Source: Bacteroidetes bacterium CG18_big_fil_WC_8_21_14_2_50_41_14 (lineage in GTDB: Bacteria; Bacteroidota; Bacteroidia; Bacteroidales; F082). From it: 46,749 bases of DNA. Below, in pieces: positions 1 to 7,800 of the stretch; positions within the stretch are counted from its first letter, which is position 1, and the number at the start of each line of letters is the position of its first letter. The position numbers and the translations under genes are program-made. Location: positions 41,627 through 88,375 of the forward strand of contig PCUL01000196.1 in the NCBI GenBank assembly GCA_002771745.1, written 5' to 3'. The notes beneath the pieces were generated by a model. That model searched no databases. It saw nothing but the letters and a program-made list of their open reading frames with translations, and was not told the DNA's origin.

Positions 1-142
1 TTAAAATCGAGTGAGTTTGGTTGTTCCATCATCGTACCAGACAGCCATAAAATAAATACTCAGCTAATATCCATGTAGCATGGATTGGTTGTTTTGGTAT
101 TCGTTATCATAATTTTCAATAACCCAAATAAAGCAAAAAACT

Positions 143-2266
143 ATGAAAAAAAATCTACAAAAGGCAACTGGGATGTTGCTATTGATGATGGTGGTGGGGA
201 GTGCATGGGGGCAGACGACATTGGCTCCAGGAGACTTAATACTTGTCACTGTCAATTCGGACTCTCCGGACAACTTTGACTTTGTTCCTCTTGTTGATAT
301 TGCATCTGGAACAGTAATAAGTTTTACAGATAAGCCATGGACAGGCACCGAAATTAGCACTAGTTCTGGAGAAGGAATAAAAATTTATACTGCTAGTTCG
401 TCAATTAATGCTGGTACTGTAATATCATTTTCTGGAATTACTGAGGGAGATTGGTTACCAGGTGGTGGAACTTTTAATATCGCTAATAATGGTGATAATA
501 TACTGGTTTTCCAAGGTAGTTCAGCAACACCAAGTTTTATTCTTGGATTTGGATTTGGAAGTAGTACACCATGGATTTCGGTGGGTACGCCGGGTACTGA
601 AAATTCATATATTCCATCTACTCTTAGTGAAGTCGCTAATACAATAGTTACCTTTGGTACAATTGATAACTATCAATATAAAATAAGTAGTGGGCTTACG
701 GGAACAAAAATTGAATTATTGACTAAAGCTGCAACAGCAAGTAATTTTATCGGTAATAACACCACTACTTATCCGGCTTTGGATGTGTCATTTAACGTTA
801 TTTCAGCCGATACACCAGGATTATGGAAATCAACAGCAGCTTCTTCAGATTGGTCAACTGAGTCAAACTGGAATACAGAAAATATTCCCACAAGTGGAAC
901 CAATGTAATCCTCCCCACAGGAGCTTCAAATTATCCCACGATATCGGCGGCGGCTACTTGTAATAATATTATAATTGAAGATGATGCGTCATTAATCGGA
1001 GTTGAAAATCTTACAATAGGTGGAACAGCTACCATGCAACGTTCTATTCCTGCCTACACTACAAGTGCTGATGGATGGCACCTCCTTTCGTCTCCGGTGG
1101 GAACATTCAGCATTGATGGTTCGCCTTTTGATCCAGCTGCAAATGATGACTTTTATGGTTGGAGCGAAGATAGCTATACATGGATGAATCATAAAGTCGG
1201 AGATCCTTCTCAAATAGCTCCTGGTGTAGGTTACCTTGTTTCGTATGAAACAACTGCTACCAAAGATTTTACAGGCAATTTTAATGATACGGATATTACA
1301 TTATCGAACCTATCTCTAACAGCCGGTCAAGGCAATGGATGGCACTTGCTCGGCAATCCATTTCAATCAGCTTTGCATTGGACGAATAATATCAGTACTT
1401 GGGAGCCAACAGCCATAGGAATAGCAGCCAAGATCTTGAATTCAGGTGGTGGTTATACCGATATAACTTCAGATGGCATCAACCAATATATTCCTGCAAA
1501 TCAGGGTTTCTTTGTTCAGGCAACCGATGCCACAAACAGCCTCACTATTCCATTAGATGAGCGAACACATAACTCAACTGCTTTTTATAAATCACCTGTT
1601 CAAAATTCACTTACTTTGAAAGCTTCCGATGGTGAATTTTATGTGGAAACCTGGATACAGATGATGGAGGGTGCTACGGCAGATTTTGATGAGCAATATG
1701 ATGTGAATTTCTTAGGTGGTATGTACCAGGCACCTTACCTCTATTCAATTATTTCGGGGGAGAGTCATCTTTCCACCAACCGCATTGCCCCGGTTAATGA
1801 ACAAACCACCGTGCCATTGGCTTTTAAAGCCTTCCTGAACAGGGAATACACAATAACTGCCAGCAATGCCGGCAGCTTTGGGGATGAAATAGAGGTGATT
1901 CTGGAAGATACACAGGAAAATATTCAAATCGATTTAAAAGATACGCTTGCTTACACCTTTATGGCAACTGCCGATGAACTTACAGAACGTTTTGTAGTTC
2001 ATTTTTTCAATGTTACCGGTATCTTCGAAACCACCCATCCCGAAAGTGTACAAATCTATAGCTACGGTAACCGGATTTATCTGCGCAGCGAGCTAAATGC
2101 TTATGGTGATGTAACCATTTATAATCTACTTGGACAAAATGTTTACCATACTCCTGTTGAGCTCAACGGTCTGCAATCATTTAACCTGAATCTGAATACC
2201 GGCTGGTATGTAATACAAGTTGTTACTAAACAAGGCGTTAAAAATGTAAAAGTCTTCATCAACTAA
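143..2266 (+). CDS. T9SS type A sorting domain protein (large secreted protein)
   Basis: The 707-residue product starts with a signal peptide (MKKNLQKATGMLLLMMVVGSAWGQ, cleavage likely after about residue 24). Residues 25-215 form a Gly/Ser/Thr-rich beta region reminiscent of lamin-tail-like secreted domains (weak match by eye). Residues 220-620 are further beta-rich sequence with repeated GWHLL(S/G)xP motifs. The last 75 residues show the type IX secretion type A signature: a YNLLGQNVY segment, an LNTGWYVIQV segment and a basic KNVKVFIN end. The family rule is export by Sec, then T9SS translocation and surface anchoring or release. The real substrate or partner is not visible. The start is the first ATG and directly precedes the signal peptide. 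A small PID-CTERM-like gene follows 21 bases downstream and may be cotranscribed. Confidence 0.85.
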   Translation: MKKNLQKATGMLLLMMVVGSAWGQTTLAPGDLILVTVNSDSPDNFDFVPLVDIASGTVISFTDKPWTGTEISTSSGEGIKIYTASSSINAGTVISFSGITEGDWLPGGGTFNIANNGDNILVFQGSSATPSFILGFGFGSSTPWISVGTPGTENSYIPSTLSEVANTIVTFGTIDNYQYKISSGLTGTKIELLTKAATASNFIGNNTTTYPALDVSFNVISADTPGLWKSTAASSDWSTESNWNTENIPTSGTNVILPTGASNYPTISAAATCNNIIIEDDASLIGVENLTIGGTATMQRSIPAYTTSADGWHLLSSPVGTFSIDGSPFDPAANDDFYGWSEDSYTWMNHKVGDPSQIAPGVGYLVSYETTATKDFTGNFNDTDITLSNLSLTAGQGNGWHLLGNPFQSALHWTNNISTWEPTAIGIAAKILNSGGGYTDITSDGINQYIPANQGFFVQATDATNSLTIPLDERTHNSTAFYKSPVQNSLTLKASDGEFYVETWIQMMEGATADFDEQYDVNFLGGMYQAPYLYSIISGESHLSTNRIAPVNEQTTVPLAFKAFLNREYTITASNAGSFGDEIEVILEDTQENIQIDLKDTLAYTFMATADELTERFVVHFFNVTGIFETTHPESVQIYSYGNRIYLRSELNAYGDVTIYNLLGQNVYHTPVELNGLQSFNLNLNTGWYVIQVVTKQGVKNVKVFIN

Positions 2267-2287
2267 TCACCTCAAAAATTTAGAACC

Positions 2288-2530
2288 ATGAAAAAGAGTT
2301 TCGTCCAACTGTTAATCATCGTAAGTTTCACTTTCACCAGTACATTCTTGCTGGCTCAGGATGCTCCACCACCACCTCCACCACCTCCTTCTGACCATGG
2401 TGGAACGGGCAATGCCCCTGCCGACGGTGGCGCCCCCATCGGCGGTGGCCTGTTTATTCTTCTGGGCCTGGGTGCGGCCTATGGCGGTAAAAAACTCTAC
2501 GATTTACGGAAAGAGTCCATTGAGGAATAA
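2288..2530 (+). CDS. Small polyproline protein with PID-CTERM-like sorting tail
   Basis: This 80-residue protein has a signal peptide (cleavage near LLAQ, residue 24), then DAPPPPPPPP, a Gly/Asp-rich spacer, and the C-terminal block GGAPIGGGLFILLGLGAAYG followed by a basic GKKLYDLRK end. That layout of a short Pro-Ile-x-Gly-Gly box, one hydrophobic helix and a basic tail matches the PID-CTERM putative sorting signal of Bacteroidota, with Gly in place of the usual Asp in PIDGG. Almost the entire mature protein is sorting signal plus proline spacer, so it has no room for an enzymatic domain. It probably forms an operon with the T9SS cargo upstream. Recognition of the tail rests on motif memory, not on a search. 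Confidence 0.7.
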   Translation: MKKSFVQLLIIVSFTFTSTFLLAQDAPPPPPPPPSDHGGTGNAPADGGAPIGGGLFILLGLGAAYGGKKLYDLRKESIEE

Positions 2531-2549
2531 GGTTTTCTGTACTTTATTC

Positions 2550-2592
2550 AAAGCGGGAATTTGTCGACAGACAGGTTTCCGCTTTTTCTTTT
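2550..2592 (+). terminator. Rho-independent terminator after the PID-CTERM-like gene
   Basis: AAAGCGGGAA and TTTCCGCTTT form an imperfect stem with a T-rich stretch directly after it, about 20 bases beyond the stop codon of the small sorting-tail gene. Confidence 0.6.
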
Positions 2593-2609
2593 GGCATCCG
2601 GGGTTCTCT

Positions 2610-2641
2610 AACCTTTCAGGTTGGAAAAAACCTGAAAGGTT
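2610..2641. repeat. REP-like palindrome, copy 1 (AACCTTTCAGGTT family)
   Basis: Perfect 13-base arms AACCTTTCAGGTT and AACCTGAAAGGTT flank the loop GGAAAA. Two further copies occur at 16555-16586 and 16678-16709 with the same loop and a similar TTGAAT flank. The rest of the 417-base gap 2531-2947 holds the terminator above, the two hairpins next to yitT, and no convincing gene. Confidence 0.85.
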
Positions 2642-2901
2642 GAATCCACATCACAAAAACCCGCAATATTTAATTAGAACAACTTACTATAAACGAGTAA
2701 CCCAACATGCAACTTCTTTACAAAGAATGATATAAATATTTAATTTAGAACGATTCCAATTAAGAAATAAGCCTTATCATTGCACTCATATAATGATCGT
2801 TGTGATTGTTTATAAAAAAAAGGGTAGTAACTAAGCCATTGATAGCTGGTTTTGTTAATAATAAAACAGGATTCAGCTAAATGGGATCTCCATATAAAGA
2901 A

Positions 2902-2922
2902 ATGATAAAGTTGCTTTATCAT
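2902..2922. promoter_or_regulatory. Hairpin upstream of the YitT-family gene
   Basis: ATGATAAAG-TTG-CTTTATCAT is a perfect 9-base inverted repeat with a 3-base loop. A second inverted repeat, ATATCTG-TT-CAGATAT (2934-2949), overlaps the ATG at 2948. Either could be an operator or an mRNA structure that covers the start site. No binding protein can be named. Confidence 0.4.
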
Positions 2923-2947
2923 CAATAAATCAAATATCTGTTCAGAT

Positions 2948-3844
2948 ATGTTACGTAAGCTTAAAAATGATCAAATTATCTGGAAGGAAATAGGGAATCC
3001 AAAGAATGTGCTCCAGATTGTAGTTGGTGCTGCTATGGCTGTATTTGCCATGAAAGGGTTCATGATTCCCAACCAATTTATGGATGGAGGAATAACCGGA
3101 ATCTCCATATTGCTGCATGAAATCTCACACATCAACATTAGTCTTTTCATTGTCGTTTTTAACTTGCCCTTTATATATTTAGGCTACAAACGAATTGGTA
3201 AAACCTTTGCGATACAAACCTCTCTGGCCATCCTGCTTTTGGCCATGGGACTTCTGTTTATTCATATCGAGCCAGTTACAACCGATAAGTTGCTGATTGC
3301 AATTTTCGGAGGTGTTTTAATAGGGACTGGTGTAGGGCTGGTAATCAGAAGTGGAGGTGTGATTGATGGAGCTGAAGTAATTGCCGTATTTACTAAAAGA
3401 AGAACGGGATTCTCAAACAGTGAAATTATCATGTTGTTTAATACCTTCATTTTTGCCGGAGCAGCCTTTCATTTTGGACTGGAAACAGCCATGTATTCCT
3501 TAATCACCTATTTTGCTGCCACCCGGGCTACTGATTATGTAGTTGACGGTATCGAACAATATACAGCCATTAATATCATTTCTTCTGAACACGACAAAAT
3601 CAAAGACTTAATAGTCAATAAATTGGGTAAAGGAATTACCGTTTATAAAGGCGAGAGAGGATATCTGCCCGGTAGTTTTGATATTAAGTCGGATGTTGAG
3701 ATTATTGTTACCATCGTTACCCGACTTGAGATAATGCAGATTGAAGAGGCTGTAACGACAATAGATCCCAAGGCATTTATTTTCATTCAAAGCATCAATG
3801 AAGCTACAGGTGGGATCTTAAAATCTAAGGGACATGCAAAATAA
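2948..3844 (+). CDS. YitT family membrane protein (DUF161/DUF2179)
   Basis: The 298-residue product has about five to six hydrophobic segments between residues 20 and 195 (for example VVGAAMAVFAMKGFMIPNQF and a Gly-rich GGVLIGTGVGLVIRSGG segment). A soluble C-terminal domain follows from about residue 205 (ISSEHDKIKDLIVNKLGKGITVYKGERGYL is its start, shown here only through its IKDLIV and GITVYKG motifs), which is the DUF2179 signature. The DGGITGISILLHE and GGVIDGAEVIAVF motifs are typical of the family. YitT proteins are inner-membrane proteins of uncertain transport function, and DUF2179 is proposed to bind a small ligand. The gene overlaps or abuts the HD-domain gene downstream and may head the long signalling run. 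Confidence 0.85.
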   Translation: MLRKLKNDQIIWKEIGNPKNVLQIVVGAAMAVFAMKGFMIPNQFMDGGITGISILLHEISHINISLFIVVFNLPFIYLGYKRIGKTFAIQTSLAILLLAMGLLFIHIEPVTTDKLLIAIFGGVLIGTGVGLVIRSGGVIDGAEVIAVFTKRRTGFSNSEIIMLFNTFIFAGAAFHFGLETAMYSLITYFAATRATDYVVDGIEQYTAINIISSEHDKIKDLIVNKLGKGITVYKGERGYLPGSFDIKSDVEIIVTIVTRLEIMQIEEAVTTIDPKAFIFIQSINEATGGILKSKGHAK

Positions 3845-4415
3845 ACAAAACATGAAAGACTTTGTAATTAATTTACTTAAAGATCATCTATCAGAAAACT
3901 ACCATTACCATAATTACCTGCACACGTTGTATGTGACTGAGAAAGTGCTGGAAATTGGCAGGCAGGAAGCATGTTCTGACAAAGAACTGGAATTGTTGTA
4001 TACCGCAGCTCTCTGGCACGATACAGGCTACATCAGAACCTATAAAAATCATGAAGAAGAGAGCTGTTTGCTGGCAAGACAATATTTGCCTGAATATGGG
4101 TATAGCCATCTGGATATCGACAAAGTATGTTCCCTGATCATGGTCACCAAAATACCACAAACGCCTAAAAATAAATTAGATAATATACTTGCAGATGCTG
4201 ATCTTGAATATCTTGGGACAGAATCTTTTAACATAAAGGCCGATGACCTCTTTAAGGAGCTGCACTACCTGAATCCGCTGCTTACACCCGAAAAATGGAA
4301 CCAGCAGCAAATTTCATTTTTGCAAAATCACCATTTTTTTACCCGCTTCTGCCAGGAAACAAAGGAACCTGTTAAGCAGATGGTTTTGCAGAAACTGATT
4401 GAACATAAAACATAG
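3834..4415 (+). CDS. HD-domain phosphohydrolase-like protein
   Basis: The 193-residue protein shows HD-superfamily metal ligands in order: His in HNYLHT near residue 25, the His-Asp pair in LWHDTGYI near residue 62, a later NHEEES His, and an Asp in ADADLEYLG near residue 120. Members hydrolyse phosphate esters of nucleotides or related small molecules; the substrate is not evident. Starting at 3834 the gene overlaps the YitT gene by 11 bases; the ATG at 3852 (MKDFVINLL) is an equally good start and would leave a 7-base gap. It is followed after 12 bases by the first FIST gene, so cotranscription is likely. Given a nucleotide cyclase at the end of the same run, a role in nucleotide signalling is conceivable but unproven. 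Confidence 0.75.
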   Translation: MQNKQNMKDFVINLLKDHLSENYHYHNYLHTLYVTEKVLEIGRQEACSDKELELLYTAALWHDTGYIRTYKNHEEESCLLARQYLPEYGYSHLDIDKVCSLIMVTKIPQTPKNKLDNILADADLEYLGTESFNIKADDLFKELHYLNPLLTPEKWNQQQISFLQNHHFFTRFCQETKEPVKQMVLQKLIEHKT

Positions 4416-4427
4416 AATAGATTCGAT

Positions 4428-5567
4428 ATGAAGGCAAAATCAATTAAAGGAAAATCTACCGAAGAAATAAAAACGGCACTACTGAAAAGTCTGGTCAACG
4501 CCCGCCTGCCGGACGGGCAGGGATTCAAGCCAACGCTTGCGTTTGTATTTATTTCCTCTGACCAAGACAGAAAAACCATTTCCTCCATGTTGGATAAGGA
4601 AGGAATTGCCATTTTTGGAGTGACTACTGTAGGCGAATTTACAGAAGAAGGAGTTGATTCCGGGTCCATTGTTATCCTGCTTCTTGACATGAATCCCGAT
4701 TTCTTTAAATTGGCCATTAAAGATTACCCGGATGGATCAGCAATCGACTCTGGTCGTTATGTTGGGAATATTGGTAAAGACGCCTTCGGGCAACCAGCCT
4801 TCATTATCTCAGGTTCCAATATGGAAGCTCCGGGGGAACTCATCATGCAGGGCATACTCGATGAAGTCAATGAAAATTCAACAGTTATTGGTGGTATGGC
4901 CGGAGATTGTGTTTTCACCAACAATCATGAAAGCCATCAGGGCGTGTTGGCATTAATCATCGATGAAACAAAAGTCACACTCGCAGGTGAGGCCGTATCG
5001 GGTTGGAAAGCAGTAGGTACTGAAAAAACAATCACCGAATGTGAAGGTCCCTGGATTCATGCTATTGATGGTCAACCAGCCATGGAAGTGGTTAAAAAGT
5101 TTACCGGAATAGAACTCAATGATCCCTTGCGAGATGATGGATACTCCCACGTGGGGACGACGTTCCCCATACAAATCCAGCAAGAAAAAGGCGCTCCGGT
5201 CATGCGTCCGCTTTTAAAATTTAACCCCGATGATGATTCGATTATGTGCGGTGGGAGTGTGGTGAAGGGATCGCGCTTCCGTTTTTCACTGCCTCCCGAC
5301 TTCGAAGTGGTCGACTCGGTGATCGACAGTGCGCGGGAAATAAAGGAAAATGAATTGTCAGATGCTGATGCGCTGCTTGTCTTTTCGTGTATCGGACGTA
5401 AAGTCTCCCTTGGCCCCATGGCAGCCAGCGAAGTGTTGGGCATACAAGAAGTTTGGGGGAAACCCATGGCAGGCTTTTTTAGCATGGGTGAGTTTGGGAA
5501 AACAAAAAACGGGAATACACAGTTTCATGGAACAACCATTAGCTGGGTAGCCATCAAAGAAAAATAA
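4428..5567 (+). CDS. FIST N/FIST C sensor protein, copy A
   Basis: This 379-residue soluble protein has the FIST_N region at about residues 25-190 (FGVTTVGEFTEEG, then SGSNMEAPGELIMQGILD and VIGGMAGD) and FIST_C at about 200-365 (GWKAVGTEK, GAPVMRPLL, ADALLVFSCIGR, MAGFFSMGEFG). FIST domains are predicted intracellular ligand sensors, possibly for amino acids, and usually sit near signal transduction genes. No output domain is present, so the protein must act through partners, most simply the kinase two genes downstream. It is the first of a tandem pair; the paralogue follows after 10 bases. Codons 1-40 are almost identical in DNA to those of copy B and contain a GC-rich palindrome. Confidence 0.9.
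   Translation: MKAKSIKGKSTEEIKTALLKSLVNARLPDGQGFKPTLAFVFISSDQDRKTISSMLDKEGIAIFGVTTVGEFTEEGVDSGSIVILLLDMNPDFFKLAIKDYPDGSAIDSGRYVGNIGKDAFGQPAFIISGSNMEAPGELIMQGILDEVNENSTVIGGMAGDCVFTNNHESHQGVLALIIDETKVTLAGEAVSGWKAVGTEKTITECEGPWIHAIDGQPAMEVVKKFTGIELNDPLRDDGYSHVGTTFPIQIQQEKGAPVMRPLLKFNPDDDSIMCGGSVVKGSRFRFSLPPDFEVVDSVIDSAREIKENELSDADALLVFSCIGRKVSLGPMAASEVLGIQEVWGKPMAGFFSMGEFGKTKNGNTQFHGTTISWVAIKEK
4505..4521. repeat. Palindrome CCTGCC-GGACG-GGCAGG inside the FIST A coding region
   Basis: A GC-rich inverted repeat lies in frame in the N-terminal codons encoding LPDGQG. A near copy with one changed base (CCTGTC-GGACG-GGCAGG) is at 5655-5671 in FIST B. It resembles dispersed palindromes of Bacteroidota genomes. 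Confidence 0.6.
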
Positions 5568-5577
5568 AAGATAAAAT

Positions 5578-6738
5578 ATGAAAGCAAAATCAATCAAAGG
5601 AAAATCAACGGAAGAAATAAAAACTGCACTGCTGGAAAGTCTGGTCGACACCCGCCTGTCGGACGGGCAGGGATTCAAGCCGACACTGGCTATTGTATTC
5701 ATGTCGGTAAGCCAGGACAGAAAAGCAATCTGTGAATTGCTTGATACCCATGGCATTGCCATATTTGGCGCCACCACAAGCGGAGAGTTCATAGATGAAG
5801 TGACCGAAAATGGCACGGTAGTGATGCTGCTGCTGGATATGAACAGGGATCATTTTCACATTTATCTGGAGGAATTTCCGGAGAAAAATTACAGGGGAAC
5901 AGCGTCGGCTATTGCTGAAAAAGCAAAGGCTCAATTCTCAAACCCCGCCTTCCTTATTTCAGGCTCTCACATGGAAACGGATGCGGAACAATTGCTTTTC
6001 GGGTTTGAAGACGTTGTCGGCAAGGAGGTGAATGTATACGGTGGTATGGCATCCGATGACTATACCTTCACTGAACAATTCGTTTTTACAAACGGGATGG
6101 AAAGTAAAAGGGGAATTATCGCTTTAGCGCTGGACGAGAACAAAATTCTCATCAAAGGAAGAGCCACTTGTGGCTGGAAAGCGGTAGGTACTGAAAAAAC
6201 AGTGACAAAAAGCGAAGGCAACCATGTGTTTACAGTTGATGACGTTCCTGTATTGGATCTTACCGCAAAATACGGAGGGTTGGAAAATGTATCACCCGAC
6301 AATACCGGATTGATGCTGGAAATAGCCGCCAATCTGCCTTTGCAACTGCAACGTGAAAAAGGTGACCCGGTCATGCGTCCCGGTCTCGTTATCGACTGGA
6401 GCGACCGTTCTTTCTTTTGCAGCGGATCAGTCCCTCAGGGTTCAAAAGTACGTTTCTCAATACCCCCGGATTTCGATGTGATGGAAAAGGTAATCAAAAG
6501 TGCCACAGAGATGAGGAAAACCGAAATGCCCGATGCCGATGCAGTGATTGTATTCAGCTGCGCAGGAAGGATTCTCGCTTTCGGCCCCATGATGAACATG
6601 GAAATTGAAGGATTAAAAAAGGTCTGGAACGTGCCTATGGCCGGTATGTTCAGCAATGCCGAACTGGCGCGGGCTACCGGCGGAAACCTGGAAATGCACA
6701 ACCTTACGACCTGTTGCGTGGCCTTAAAAGAAAAATAA
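5578..6738 (+). CDS. FIST N/FIST C sensor protein, copy B
   Basis: This 386-residue paralogue of the preceding gene has the same two-domain layout: FIST_N with FGATTSGEF, LISGSHMETD and VYGGMASDD, then FIST_C with GWKAVGTEK, GDPVMRPGL, ADAVIVFSCAGR and PMAGMFSNAELA. The copies are nearly identical over the first 40 residues and then clearly diverged, which suggests an old duplication with a conserved or converted 5' end, and possibly different ligands. The stop codon TAA is directly followed by the ATG of the histidine kinase, so translational coupling between sensor and kinase is likely. The family role is ligand sensing in the cytoplasm; the ligand is unknown. Confidence 0.9.
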   Translation: MKAKSIKGKSTEEIKTALLESLVDTRLSDGQGFKPTLAIVFMSVSQDRKAICELLDTHGIAIFGATTSGEFIDEVTENGTVVMLLLDMNRDHFHIYLEEFPEKNYRGTASAIAEKAKAQFSNPAFLISGSHMETDAEQLLFGFEDVVGKEVNVYGGMASDDYTFTEQFVFTNGMESKRGIIALALDENKILIKGRATCGWKAVGTEKTVTKSEGNHVFTVDDVPVLDLTAKYGGLENVSPDNTGLMLEIAANLPLQLQREKGDPVMRPGLVIDWSDRSFFCSGSVPQGSKVRFSIPPDFDVMEKVIKSATEMRKTEMPDADAVIVFSCAGRILAFGPMMNMEIEGLKKVWNVPMAGMFSNAELARATGGNLEMHNLTTCCVALKEK

Positions 6739-7800
6739 ATGAATCAACATCTTCAAAATATCTTCGAAATCCTTCAGCAGATTGAAAACTTATCTGATGA
6801 ACAAAAATTTTCTACTGCCAAATCTTTGAAGGATGCCGACAAAGAATTGACCATCCTGGAGTTCAAGCTCGACCGCACTGAAAAAGTTAAACGTACCACA
6901 GCCATCCTGCTGGAAGAAACCATCGAAGAGCTGGAGCAGAAAAGAAAAGCCGTAGAAGAAATCAACACAGCATTAACAAAATCATTGGAAGAATTAAAAG
7001 CTGCGCAGGCTCAGCTCATCCAATCCGAAAAAATGGCCTCTTTGGGAGAACTTACTGCCGGCATTGCGCACGAAATACAAAACCCGCTCAACTTCGTTAA
7101 CAATTTCTCCGAAGTAAGCAGTGAACTGCTGGATGAAATGAGAAGTGAACTGGATAGGGGAGATATCGAAGAAGCAAAAGAAATTGCAACAGATGTAATA
7201 CTGAACCTCGAAAAAATACTGCATCATGGCAAGCGTGCCGATGCCATTGTTAAAGGTATGTTACAGCACAGCCGAAGCAGCAGCGGAGTAAAGGAGCCAA
7301 CCGATATCAATACTTTGGCTGATGAATATTTACGGCTGGCTTATCACGGACTGAGGGCTAAAGACAAATCCTTTAATGCTATATTAAAGACAGATTTTGA
7401 TGAAACTATTGGAATGATTGATATTATTCCACAGGATATAGGACGGGTGATTCTGAACCTGATAACCAATGCATTTTATGCGGTTGATGAAAAGAAAAAA
7501 CAAACCCTTGAAGGGTTTGAAAACTACGAACCAACTGTTTCAGTTTCTACGGAATTAGTCATCCCCCCTCCGGGGGGAACGAGGGGGGTAAAAATCTCCG
7601 TAAAAGACAACGGCTCCGGTATCCCTCAAAAAGTTCTGGATAAAATCTTTCAACCCTTCTTTACTACCAAACCAACAGGGCAGGGAACGGGGCTTGGTTT
7701 GAGTTTGGCGTATGATATTGTTAAAGCTCATGGAGGGGAGTTGAAAGTGGAAACAAAGGAAAACGAAGGTTCAATATTTACAATCATAATACCGGTATAG
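6739..7800 (+). CDS. Soluble sensor histidine kinase
   Basis: The 353-residue kinase has no transmembrane segment. Residues 1-97 are helical and coiled-coil-like with many Glu/Lys heptads. The phospho-acceptor is His111 in GELTAGIAHEIQNPLNF. The HATPase part has an N box (GRVILNLITNAFYAVDEKKK), a G1 box (VKDNGSGIP), an F box (IFQPFFTTKPTG) and a G2 box (GTGLGLSLAYDIVKAHGG). With no sensor domain of its own, it most simply takes input from the FIST proteins encoded just upstream (gap of zero bases). Output is phosphotransfer, probably to one of the two receivers at 15032 or 15405. The transmitter is nearly identical to those of the two next kinases. Two palindromes lie in frame between the N and G1 boxes (7502-7518 and 7563-7577). 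Confidence 0.9.
   Translation: MNQHLQNIFEILQQIENLSDEQKFSTAKSLKDADKELTILEFKLDRTEKVKRTTAILLEETIEELEQKRKAVEEINTALTKSLEELKAAQAQLIQSEKMASLGELTAGIAHEIQNPLNFVNNFSEVSSELLDEMRSELDRGDIEEAKEIATDVILNLEKILHHGKRADAIVKGMLQHSRSSSGVKEPTDINTLADEYLRLAYHGLRAKDKSFNAILKTDFDETIGMIDIIPQDIGRVILNLITNAFYAVDEKKKQTLEGFENYEPTVSVSTELVIPPPGGTRGVKISVKDNGSGIPQKVLDKIFQPFFTTKPTGQGTGLGLSLAYDIVKAHGGELKVETKENEGSIFTIIIPV
7502..7577. repeat. Two in-frame palindromes in the kinase N-G1 loop (kinase 1)
   Basis: AAACCCTTGAAGGGTTT at 7502-7518 and CCCCCC-TCC-GGGGGG at 7563-7577 both fall in the loop joining the N box to the G1 box. The same loop of kinase 3 has both elements (14717-14733 and 14779-14790), and that of kinase 2 has the second type only (about 11205-11219). 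The reading frame is kept open in all three. Confidence 0.7.

Noticed and set aside
1-60. Possible end of a minus-strand gene at the window start (AVWYDDGTTKLTRF then stop)
   Set aside because: Only 17 codons are open before an in-frame stop, so there is no support for a gene.
2361-2735. A 124-codon plus-strand frame over the PID-CTERM-like gene and the REP hairpin
   Set aside because: It overlaps a better gene in another frame, and its C-terminal part (NLSGWKKPERLN) is simply the translated palindrome, which recurs at 16525-16722.
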